Below, one piece after another: positions 1-6,304 of a stretch of 18,289 nt of DNA. The notes beneath the pieces are model-generated. The model saw only the letters and a program-made list of their open reading frames with translations. It made no database searches and was not told where the DNA came from. The translations under genes were made by a program, and so were the position numbers. Where the stretch lies: NCBI GenBank assembly GCA_002347705.1, contig DDWY01000093.1:22649-40937 (forward strand), given 5' to 3'. This DNA is from Anaerolineaceae bacterium UBA2274. GTDB taxonomy: Bacteria; Chloroflexota; Anaerolineae; Anaerolineales; Anaerolineaceae. Positions within the stretch are counted from its first letter, which is position 1. Each line of letters opens with the position of its first letter.

Positions 1-67
1 CCCCTTCCGCTTCGCGAGGACGAGATTTAGTTCTATTGCCTCCAGCTTTTATTGCATTCCAGCTGTT

Positions 68-217
68 TAGATTGCTTCACAAAAGAAGTTCGCAATGACA
101 GTTCCTGATCGTGCCGGTCTCGCCTGCCCTGGTTTTTAATCCAGGGCGACCGTGCACGGGAATTGACCGAAGGTCTCCATACGACCTTTCCCGTCATAGC
201 GAGGTACGAAGCAATTT
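68..217. repeat. Inverted pair of degenerate short intergenic repeats
   Basis: Positions 68-101 read, on the minus strand, CTGTCATTGCGAACTTC followed by TTTTGTGAAGCAATCTA. Positions 192-217 read CGTCATAGCGAGGTAC then GAAGCAATTT on the plus strand. Both are versions of the motif GTCATTGCGAG-n-GAAGCAATCT, in opposite orientation about 90 bp apart. I know this motif from memory as a recurrent non-coding repeat in many bacterial genomes and metagenomes; I could not check copy number. The copies are degenerate, so they are probably old. Confidence 0.55.
126..147. repeat. Hairpin GCCCTGG / CCAGGGC
   Basis: A perfect 7-bp inverted repeat (126-132 with 141-147) encloses the 8-nt loop TTTTTAAT. It is not followed by a T-run on either strand, so it does not look like an intrinsic terminator. 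It is best seen as one of the palindromic elements scattered over this non-coding stretch. Confidence 0.45.
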
Positions 218-386
218 AAACTGAAAGCCTCCGGAGTTACTCATTTTAGTGCCCTGAAAACAGCTTCCCAACGAGAGAATATTCAAAAAATATCGAAAAA
301 TGAGAAACTCAGGTAAAAGATAACAGGGCTCGACTTTGGCGGAATGACCGCCAGGGCAGGAGCAGAAAACGGCCTAATACAAAAAG

Positions 387-406
387 GTCAACCACAGGGG
401 GTTGAC
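387..406. repeat. Hairpin GTCAACC / GGTTGAC
   Basis: A perfect 7-bp inverted repeat (387-393 with 400-406) has the loop ACAGGG and is followed by CGCTACAAC. It resembles, from memory, a family of short palindromes of the form GCGACCACAAGGGTCGC-CCCTACA found dispersed in intergenic DNA of Chloroflexota and other environmental genomes. No T-run follows, so a terminator role is unlikely. Confidence 0.4.
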
Positions 407-522
407 GCTACAACTATGGGAGGAGAGGAGCATACGAAGGGTACCATCTCAGAGTTACAAATGAAATATAGAAGCCGGATTGAAACTTATCCGCTTCGCT
501 TCTAGGGCAGGCATCGCAATCA

Positions 523-614
523 GGCCTACGAAAAACCAAGGCGCCGGGTTCAAAAGCGGAACCCGGCCTACGAAAAACAAAAGAGTGGGGTTCAAAATCG
601 GAACCCGGCCTACA
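523..614. repeat. 42-bp tandem repeat with internal palindrome
   Basis: The box GGCCTACR occurs at 523, 565 and 607, exactly 42 bp apart. Units 531-572 and 573-614 differ at about 7 of 42 positions; the copy before 523 is only partial. Each full unit contains an inverted repeat, CCGGGTTC-AAAAGCG-GAACCCGG at 544-566 and GGGTTC-AAAATCG-GAACCC at 588-606, then GGCCTAC and an A-rich linker. The whole unit is repeated, including what would be spacer, so it is not a CRISPR array. The function is unknown. Confidence 0.7.
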
Positions 615-716
615 ATAGATTAATTACCAGCGAGGATAAACGAGATGAAGGTGTCAAACAAGACCAGCGCTTCAACCTCGTTAACGGCGCAGTCGGACAT
701 TTATTAACAACAATAC

Positions 717-752
717 AAACATGATGATGAAAAGCCCCAATCATGTTTTTTT
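717..752 (+). terminator. Possible intrinsic terminator, plus strand
   Basis: AAACATGAT (717-725) pairs perfectly with ATCATGTTT (740-748) across a 14-nt loop, and Ts run from 746 to 752. The stem is AT-rich, so the signal is weak. It would stop transcripts moving rightward into the 3' end of the methyltransferase gene at 794. No clear plus-strand gene precedes it, so it may instead be a remnant or belong to an unrecognised short RNA. Confidence 0.3.
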
Positions 753-793
753 ACGCGCATCCTTTGGGAGGAGAAGCTAAATTTTGGTGAGAG

Positions 794-1534
794 TTAAACC
801 ATTCCGTAAGCGTAAAAGGTCGGGATGAAAACCGTGGCTTCTCCATCCAGCCAGGATTTTAGCGCTCGTTCCTTCATGGCAAGAATTTCCTCGACCGGAA
901 CCATGCCGCCAAGATCGAAGGCGATAATATCCCATTCGTGATCAAAATCGTCTTTTTCAGGGTAGCGCCACTGACCGGCAAGTAAGCCAAGACGGACATC
1001 CTTCAATCCGATAGTGCGGAAGATGTGCCCCAGTTTTCGGCCCATGCTGAGGTCGATGCCCTGGAAGGCAAGCGAGCGATTCTGGATTGATCCGATGTCC
1101 TGGAACGCTTCTGGATAATCAATGCGCGAGAGGTAATCGGGTTCGGCGAAGGCAACCACGTAGCCTCCAGGTTTGGTAACTCGTTTCATCTCCGCGACCA
1201 CTTTGGCTGGATCGTGGACCCAGAGCAGCACATAGTGGGTTACCGTCAGGTCAAATTGCTGCGCTTTGAAAGGCATATAGTGGGCGTCTGCATTGAAAAT
1301 AGTTGATTTTGAAGGATGGAGGTTAGCAAACTGGCAGTTTTCAAGGTCGAGATCGAGGCCGTAAACTTGCAAGCCGCGACCGGTGTATTCATCCAGCAAG
1401 GCTCCTGTGCCAACCCCGACATCCAAAAGAGTCTGGCCGGGTTGAGCGTCGATTTTTCTAAAAATAAAGTTGCGTAAATCGCGGGTCCAGGTGGACTGAA
1501 GTGTAAAACGTTCGTGCCAATCGGAAATTTTCAA
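794..1534 (-). CDS. Class I SAM-dependent methyltransferase
   Basis: The product (246 aa) should transfer a methyl group from S-adenosylmethionine to an unknown acceptor. Motif I is visible as LLDVGVGTGALL (about 36-47), the acidic ribose-binding Asp at the end of strand 2 is in YGLDLD (near 61), and the later motifs NADAHYMPF and KPGGYVVAF are typical of the UbiE/Methyltransf_11 type fold. I chose a TTG start at 1534 because GGAGG lies six bases upstream and the TTG overlaps the TGA of the preceding pseudo-radical-SAM gene, which implies translational coupling; a longer form from an ATG at 1576 is possible but would read back into that gene. It is the last gene of the five-gene operon, so its substrate may be the same protein or peptide handled by the radical SAM pair. 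That role is inference; a small-molecule substrate is equally possible. Confidence 0.85.
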   Translation of the reverse strand: MKISDWHERFTLQSTWTRDLRNFIFRKIDAQPGQTLLDVGVGTGALLDEYTGRGLQVYGLDLDLENCQFANLHPSKSTIFNADAHYMPFKAQQFDLTVTHYVLLWVHDPAKVVAEMKRVTKPGGYVVAFAEPDYLSRIDYPEAFQDIGSIQNRSLAFQGIDLSMGRKLGHIFRTIGLKDVRLGLLAGQWRYPEKDDFDHEWDIIAFDLGGMVPVEEILAMKERALKSWLDGEATVFIPTFYAYGMV

Positions 1535-2673
1535 ACGGCACCTCCAGCCATTACACGAGACCAGAGGCTGGACCATTCTTCTCGAAGCAGGCTGCCGTAG
1601 TTGTCCTGGCTGCCGGCATTGTCTGCCAGGCTGCCATCCGGTTGGATCACAAGCTGCTGTGAAGGTTGTGAGTCCGGGTCCCAGAGGCTGAACAGGGGTT
1701 GCGGCGCATGGCGATGATAGGTGAGGGGCATGTCATCCACGAAGATTACGCCGCTTTCACTCAGTTCATGCTGCAATTGATTGGCGTAAGCATGCGAGAA
1801 TTCATCTTCCGGGAGGAAATTGAAGGCGTTCGCACCAAGATCCAGCAGTTTTTGAATCAATTCACGATAATCGCGATCGGGATGAACGGGCAGCCGCAGG
1901 CAAGTGAAAAGGTCCTGGTCAAGAATGTTCGATAAACCCTGCAAATCCTCCGGGCTAGCGGGATCAAGGCTGAAAGTAAGGTGATCCAGACCGGCTTCAA
2001 TCAGGGGTAACAGATAGGCAGGATTTTTGAGGATGGGGTCCGAGCAGACCAAGCCGCTGACGAGTCCGAGCTGTTCGGTGAAAGCCATGAGTTCGGGGAG
2101 GTCAGCACGAAGGGTGGGTTCTCCGCCAAAAAAGACCACATGGGGTATGCCGGCGTTGTAAAGCTTTGTGAGGAGGGTTTTCCAATCTTCAGTTGACAGC
2201 TCATTGGCTGCCAGCAGATGGTCATCCCCGTCAGAAAAGGTGCGGTGGGTGAGGCAGCAGTCAATGCGCAGGGGGGCACTGAGGTTCTTGTCGAATACGT
2301 GGGATTCGAATCCAATCGTGGCAGATGGTGAGAGATCGTTTTGGCGGCCGAGATAGAGGATCTGGTCAATAAACAGCTGGACGTCACGCATCAGAACTTC
2401 GCGCGAGGCGTTATAGCGTTCAGAAAGGACATCCACAATCTGGACGTTATCCTTGCCCTGGATCAGGTAATAAGCAAATTCAGTGGCAGTCTGGTTGAGA
2501 TGCAGCACAGTGGAAGCGTTGACAACCAAAATCCCCTCGCCGTCGGGTTCAACACGCAGGTGAAGGCGGAATTGGTCCGGCGACTCGGCTGCGGTGTGGT
2601 AGGTATAAAAACCGGGGGATAAAGTTTCAATATTTATTTTATTTGCGCGTAGATTAGTGCCTTTTGCTGCCAT
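1531..2673 (-). CDS. Degenerate radical SAM paralogue with PqqD-like N-terminal domain
   Basis: This 380-aa protein is a clear paralogue of its upstream neighbour. Residues about 15-110 match that protein's PqqD-like (RRE-type) N-terminal domain, sharing LHLRVEP and LVVNAS..LHLN. Residues about 130-260 match its radical SAM barrel, sharing IPHVVFFGGEPTLRADLPEL and LIEAGLDHLTFSLD. The CxxxCxxC cluster loop is gone: the aligned stretch (about 144-153) reads HRTFSDGDDH. The auxiliary CxxC and all SPASM cysteines are also missing, and the C-terminus ends early. It therefore cannot hold the usual 4Fe-4S clusters, yet the reading frame is intact and the GGEP motif is kept. A role as partner or substrate-presenting subunit is likely. 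It starts two bases after the active paralogue with a good AAGGAG site. Confidence 0.85.
   Translation of the reverse strand: MAAKGTNLRANKINIETLSPGFYTYHTAAESPDQFRLHLRVEPDGEGILVVNASTVLHLNQTATEFAYYLIQGKDNVQIVDVLSERYNASREVLMRDVQLFIDQILYLGRQNDLSPSATIGFESHVFDKNLSAPLRIDCCLTHRTFSDGDDHLLAANELSTEDWKTLLTKLYNAGIPHVVFFGGEPTLRADLPELMAFTEQLGLVSGLVCSDPILKNPAYLLPLIEAGLDHLTFSLDPASPEDLQGLSNILDQDLFTCLRLPVHPDRDYRELIQKLLDLGANAFNFLPEDEFSHAYANQLQHELSESGVIFVDDMPLTYHRHAPQPLFSLWDPDSQPSQQLVIQPDGSLADNAGSQDNYGSLLREEWSSLWSRVMAGGAV
1541..1545 (-). promoter_or_regulatory. Ribosome binding site deciding a TTG start
   Basis: GGAGG on the minus strand lies six bases before the TTG at 1534-1532. No comparable site precedes the upstream ATG at 1576, which favours the shorter methyltransferase. 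Confidence 0.6.
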
Positions 2674-2675
2674 GC

Positions 2676-4013
2676 TTAGCTCCTTCTCAAGACAAGATCG
2701 CGATAGATTGGCTGCGGGTTTTGATGTTCACGAGCCAGCGGGCAGCCACCACCGCACTCGATGAAAAAGTCACAGGTTCTGCAGGCTTCTGGAACGTCTT
2801 TGCGCAGGCGTAGAGACAGCGCAAGCGGATGTTCCCAGATCGCGGACCAGGGGGCAGACAAAAAATCTCCCAAAGCTTCATAGTAAGACTGGCAGGGGAT
2901 GACCTGACCATCTGGCTCAATGCACATGTTGTAATATGCAGCGGTGCAGCCCTTGATGCCAAGGTCAAGCTGCAGTGGGTCAAAGTGGCAATACTGGGTG
3001 GGAGTGTACCAAATCAGGCGCTGACCGCTCTTTTGGGTGAATGCTGTCGCGATTTCAAGCAATGCGGGCAGGTCCTGCTCTTTAAGACCGGTGTTGACTG
3101 TGCTGCCTTTGCCCGAGTAGATCAGGGCGTTTAAACCCACCGTAGGAACGCCGAGATCCCACAGAAAAGTGAGGAGTTCCAACAAGTAGGCTTCGTTGTT
3201 TTCGAGCAGGGTGGTGTTGGTCATCATGTAGAGCTTACTGTTGACCGTATTTCTGATTCCCTGTACGGTTTCTTCCCAGGCGCCCTCTCTGCGCACCATC
3301 TCGTCGTGCACGGCGGGGCGGTTCGACTCGAGCGTGATCTGGACATGATCCAGACCCGCCTCCACAAGCGCGTCCACATAGGCGGGATCGGATAGTTTGC
3401 GTCCGTTGGTGTTGAGCCCTGCCACGAGCCCAGTTTGTTGGGCATAAGCAACCAATTCAGGCAAATCCAGGCGCAGAGTCGGCTCCCCTCCGGTGAAAAC
3501 AACGTGAGGGATTTTCAGGCTCCAGATTTTGTCCAGGATGGACTTCCAACTCTGAGTCGAAAGCTCCGGGTAGGTGCGAGCCCGGGCATTATAACAATGG
3601 GCACAATCGTTGTTGCAGCGGTATGTGAGCGCCAGGTCCATGCGATAGGGCGCGCTCAATTCCTGGCTGAAGGGCATTTTCATCTCAAGCCCAAGGTCGC
3701 ATACCGGGCAGAGACCTGATTTTTCGTCGATCAGTGCTTCCACCCGTTCGCGTGTGGCAAGAAAATCCTGTTTAAGTTGTTTGGAAGGGGCCTTGAAACG
3801 ATCCTGAAGCGCTTGGAGGGCGAATTTTTCATCAACTTTTTCGAGAGTGAGATATGCCATGTAGAGAGCAGAAGGATTGAGGTGCATAACGCGGGAGGCG
3901 TTGACCACCAGCAGTCCGCTCAGGTCCGGATCGACTCGCAAATGGATGCGCGACTTGGAGTCGGCATCTGCGATGTCGTACTGATACATACCTTCACTCA
4001 GCGGTTTAATCAT
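2676..4013 (-). CDS. Radical SAM/SPASM protein with PqqD-like N-terminal domain
   Basis: This protein of about 445 aa should bind a 4Fe-4S cluster and cleave S-adenosylmethionine to a radical. It begins with a PqqD-like domain (about 1-95), the fold that recognises leader or substrate peptides in RiPP systems. An extra CxxC (102/105) follows, then the radical SAM core with CNNDCAHC (133, 137, 140) and GGEP (175-178). The C-terminal SPASM-type region carries seven cysteines (about 356, 364, 374, 411, 414, 420, 424), enough for auxiliary clusters. The family resembles PqqE and peptide maturases. I placed the start at the ATG at 4013, which has GGA seven bases upstream; a TTG at 4025 would add four residues. 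It lies 24 bases after the DUF2207 gene, whose Cys-Ala tail is an attractive substrate. The exact chemistry, such as thioether formation, is inference. Confidence 0.9.
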   Translation of the reverse strand: MIKPLSEGMYQYDIADADSKSRIHLRVDPDLSGLLVVNASRVMHLNPSALYMAYLTLEKVDEKFALQALQDRFKAPSKQLKQDFLATRERVEALIDEKSGLCPVCDLGLEMKMPFSQELSAPYRMDLALTYRCNNDCAHCYNARARTYPELSTQSWKSILDKIWSLKIPHVVFTGGEPTLRLDLPELVAYAQQTGLVAGLNTNGRKLSDPAYVDALVEAGLDHVQITLESNRPAVHDEMVRREGAWEETVQGIRNTVNSKLYMMTNTTLLENNEAYLLELLTFLWDLGVPTVGLNALIYSGKGSTVNTGLKEQDLPALLEIATAFTQKSGQRLIWYTPTQYCHFDPLQLDLGIKGCTAAYYNMCIEPDGQVIPCQSYYEALGDFLSAPWSAIWEHPLALSLRLRKDVPEACRTCDFFIECGGGCPLAREHQNPQPIYRDLVLRRS

Positions 4014-4037
4014 GGCTTGATCCAAGTGATAGAGGGT

Positions 4038-5789
4038 TTATCGACCGCCACCAGCGCAAGCACAGGCGCAGCCAGCGCAGGCGCAGGCGCACGCACAGGA
4101 AGAGCCTCCACCACTGCCGCGGAAACCGCCGCTGCCACTACGGGAGGTGGTGACGGGGATTGGGTTGGTTCGGTTGGTGACCGAGGAGGTAAAATCTGTC
4201 ACATTGCCAATCACACCCGCGGCCATGTTGGAAGCACCAGTCACCATTGAAGCAGCAAAGTCGGCGCCCGGCAGGCTGGGCAGGTTGATAGAGGGGCGGC
4301 TGCTACCTGACCCGCTGCTGGTTGTAACAGGAGCTGCCAGACCGCCACCACTGCCTGCACTACTTGGGGCAGGTCGGTAAGCGGGGTCGTAGCGCGGCCA
4401 CCAGCGCGGCACAAATACGGGCACTCCAGTAAAGGTGCGCTCTGTGCGGTCATTGAACTCTTTGTCGAGCATGGTCCATTCGAGGGTGTGGTCATATTGA
4501 GCACTCTTAACATCAGGTGTCTGGGCAGTTTCAACTGCTTCCCAGGCACGGCGGATGATGTCCTGATAATATTCCTTGGTTTCCTTTGCGCTGAAGCCCT
4601 TCATTTTGTCCGCAACGTCTTTGACCAGATCGATCATGAGCGATTTAATGCCTGTTTGGCGTTTAGCTTTGTTTTTGTCCTTGAAGGCTTCCAGGAAAGC
4701 TTGCTCATAGGGGTAAAGTCCTTCGGGTAGGGGCTCTACAATATCGAGCTTCAGCGGGTCACGATTAATGACGGTTACCAACTCTTTTTTCAGTAGACCG
4801 AAAAGGATCATTGTGAGGACTTTGTCAAGCGGTTCTTCCAGCAGGATGCCAGCTTCAACGGCGGTAAGCCCGCGCTTGATACCCTTACCTTCAACGGAGA
4901 TTTTTGGGGGAAGGTACTGCATTTTGCGTTTATCGGTTTGCTTTTTACTCTGAATGATGGCAAGAATTGACAAACCAATAAAGACAAGCGGGAAAAATGC
5001 GCAACTAACAATAGTCCACAGCCTTGAAAAAAAGCTTGGCGCAGGGGAAACTGTGGACCCACCGTCATCGGGGAAAGGTTTTTCAGTGACCAATACACCT
5101 GCAGGAACCGCGGAAGCAGGGAATGCGGCACCAAAACGATATTGGCTGTGGACATCTGCATTGTTTGTGTACCAGGAATAATTGACGCGCCCATCCGTGG
5201 TCATGTTGGCTTCAGGTTCATTTGAACCCGGCCAACCTGAAGGTTCGTACCAGACGCCTTCTTCGGCACCAACCGCAGGGGGAAGGATGATGGTCATGCG
5301 ATATTCGGTGTTTTGCGAGCGATCGTACTGGGAGCCAAAGTAGTTGGGAATGAAAAGAAAATTGGCGTAATCCGTACGATCTCCACTATCATATGGACTC
5401 AAAATTCCCTTGACACCATAAACCCAGGCTGTCACTACACCTGCTTCACCAGGCTGAATGGCATATTCACCAAGAGCTAGTTCAGCACCTTGAACATAAG
5501 CTGAGTCGTTAACTTGAGGCATTTGTATCCCATTAATTTCAGCTTTGATGTCGGAAAGTTTGTATTGACTGGTGGGCAAACCGAGGTCAACATACTCAAT
5601 TGCGTGACCTGAAGGATCATTTTGAAAGGCCATATAGTAATACAGGGTCAACGAGCCATCTGCTTCGAGATAGGCTTCTACTTCGTAAGCGGAAAGGGAA
5701 AAACGATAGTCCTGAGCCTGGGCTGATCCGCTTGGAATCAGTAGCAAGAGGAGACTTAGAATCAAAAGAATTCGTTTGAGATTGTTCAT
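4038..5789 (-). CDS. DUF2207-type membrane protein with Cys-Ala repeat tail
   Basis: The 583-aa product has a signal peptide (about 1-25, ending SAQA), an extracytoplasmic N-terminal domain of the DUF2207 kind (26-256), one transmembrane segment (about 257-280) followed by a positively charged stretch, and a long C-terminal part that should be cytoplasmic. The last 80 residues are rich in Gly, Ser and Thr, and the protein ends in SCACACACAGCACACAGGGR. Seven of its few cysteines are in this tail, at alternate positions. I chose the ATG at 5789 because it begins a typical signal peptide and lies four bases after the upstream stop; longer forms would overlap the zinc-ribbon gene. The function of DUF2207 is not known to me. 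The tail, next to radical SAM genes, suggests post-translational modification (inference). Confidence 0.85.
   Translation of the reverse strand: MNNLKRILLILSLLLLLIPSGSAQAQDYRFSLSAYEVEAYLEADGSLTLYYYMAFQNDPSGHAIEYVDLGLPTSQYKLSDIKAEINGIQMPQVNDSAYVQGAELALGEYAIQPGEAGVVTAWVYGVKGILSPYDSGDRTDYANFLFIPNYFGSQYDRSQNTEYRMTIILPPAVGAEEGVWYEPSGWPGSNEPEANMTTDGRVNYSWYTNNADVHSQYRFGAAFPASAVPAGVLVTEKPFPDDGGSTVSPAPSFFSRLWTIVSCAFFPLVFIGLSILAIIQSKKQTDKRKMQYLPPKISVEGKGIKRGLTAVEAGILLEEPLDKVLTMILFGLLKKELVTVINRDPLKLDIVEPLPEGLYPYEQAFLEAFKDKNKAKRQTGIKSLMIDLVKDVADKMKGFSAKETKEYYQDIIRRAWEAVETAQTPDVKSAQYDHTLEWTMLDKEFNDRTERTFTGVPVFVPRWWPRYDPAYRPAPSSAGSGGGLAAPVTTSSGSGSSRPSINLPSLPGADFAASMVTGASNMAAGVIGNVTDFTSSVTNRTNPIPVTTSRSGSGGFRGSGGGSSCACACACAGCACACAGGGR
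4041..4097 (-). other. Cys-Ala repeat C-terminal tail, candidate modification site
   Basis: These bases encode (Cys-Ala)x4-Gly-(Cys-Ala)x3-Gly-Gly-Gly-Arg, the last 19 residues of the DUF2207 protein. Codons for Cys (TGC, TGT) and Ala (GCC, GCT, GCG) vary, so the pattern is kept at the protein level and is not a simple DNA repeat. Alternate cysteines behind a Gly/Ser linker are what one expects of a thioether-, metal- or lipid-modified tail. Which of these applies cannot be seen here. Confidence 0.6.
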
Positions 5790-5793
5790 ATGC

Positions 5794-6162
5794 TTACCAT
5801 TTTGGTTCTTCAGTGATTTGATAGGTCGTGCCGCAACTATGGCATTGCACTGTGACCGCGCCATTGACAAGTTTCATATCGTCGGGAGCCAGCGGAGCGC
5901 CGCATGATTGGCACTTGATGGTGTCCATCTGCACATTGCCAGGAAGGTCGACGTTATAGGTTACGTTTTGGACTGTCTGTTTAGAGGCGGCTGCCAGGCG
6001 GACGCCTGCAAAAATCAGGACGAATCCCAGGACAAGCCCAATAATCCCATAAATGATCCAGGAAGGGGAACCTCCTTCACCACCCGCTCCAAGCAGAAAC
6101 AAAAAGGAAAAAATGATGAAGATTGCCGCGAGAATATAGGAAATTACGCTGCCAGCTTTCAT
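5794..6162 (-). CDS. Small membrane protein with C-terminal zinc ribbon
   Basis: The 122-aa product has two predicted transmembrane segments (about 6-25 and 34-58), a short linker and a C-terminal zinc ribbon made of CQSCG (84, 87) and CHSCG (107, 110). The ribbon probably faces the cytoplasm if both helices cross the membrane. It is the first gene of the five-gene operon, with a good AAGGAG site five bases before the ATG, and it ends four bases before the DUF2207 start. I do not recognise a named family. A scaffold or partner of the DUF2207 membrane protein is a reasonable guess from position only. Confidence 0.8.
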   Translation of the reverse strand: MKAGSVISYILAAIFIIFSFLFLLGAGGEGGSPSWIIYGIIGLVLGFVLIFAGVRLAAASKQTVQNVTYNVDLPGNVQMDTIKCQSCGAPLAPDDMKLVNGAVTVQCHSCGTTYQITEEPKW

Positions 6163-6183
6163 AGGAACTCCTTAGCTATTAAT

Positions 6184-6213
6184 TTTATAATCAGCATAAC
6201 ACGATGCATCCAA
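6184..6213 (-). promoter_or_regulatory. Possible promoter of the DUF2207/radical SAM operon
   Basis: On the minus strand TTGGAT (6213-6208) and TATAAA (6189-6184) are separated by 18 bases, close to a housekeeping sigma promoter. It lies 22 bases before the zinc-ribbon gene. Such matches are common in AT-rich spacers, so confidence is low. Confidence 0.3.
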
Positions 6214-6242
6214 CAAAACCCTATATAATATATTGAACACTA

Positions 6243-6256
6243 TGATGATATCATCA
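6243..6256. promoter_or_regulatory. 14-bp perfect palindrome between divergent genes
   Basis: TGATGATATCATCA is a perfect palindrome about 50 bases before rex and 81 bases before the divergent zinc-ribbon gene. Its position suits an operator for a dimeric regulator. It does not match the Rex consensus I know (TTGTGAA-n4-TTCACAA), so the regulator is unknown; it could also be chance in AT-rich DNA. Confidence 0.3.
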
Positions 6257-6304
6257 AAGAAGATATTTGTACTTGTATTATAGTAAATTTTAGTTAAGGG
6301 TCCT

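Larger units (their letters stand above)
1..793. other. Gene-free stretch with several small repeats
   Basis: I find no convincing protein gene here on either strand; stop codons are frequent and no family is recognisable. The stretch holds a degenerate inverted pair of short repeats (68-101 and 192-217), two 7-bp-stem hairpins (126-147 and 387-406), a 42-bp tandem repeat (523-614) and a hairpin followed by a T-run (717-752). It lies downstream of the methyltransferase gene that ends at 794, so it is 3' flank rather than promoter for the operon to its right. Confidence 0.7.

Noticed and set aside
541..606. tRNA T-arm or tRNA fragment
   Set aside because: GGGTTC-GAACCC resembles a T-stem, but no acceptor, D or anticodon arms can be folded around it.
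523..614. CRISPR array
   Set aside because: The entire 42-bp unit is repeated, with no unique spacers of constant length, and there are no cas genes.
645..707. A 20-codon frame starting ATGAAGGTGTCA on the plus strand
   Set aside because: It has only a weak ribosome-binding site and no recognisable sequence. It is too short to support without expression or conservation data.
1531..2673. Pseudogene status of the cysteine-less radical SAM paralogue
   Set aside because: The frame is intact over 380 codons, with good translation signals on both sides and conserved non-catalytic motifs, so a functional pseudoenzyme fits better.
3777..4250. A 157-codon plus-strand frame rich in Ala, Thr and Gly
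   Set aside because: It is antisense to the radical SAM start and the Cys-Ala tail. Its composition comes from the Gly/Ser/Cys-rich codons on the other strand.
6163..6304. Canonical Rex operator for autoregulation
   Set aside because: No TTGTGAA-n4-TTCACAA-like sequence is present; TATTGAACACTATG has no matching second half.
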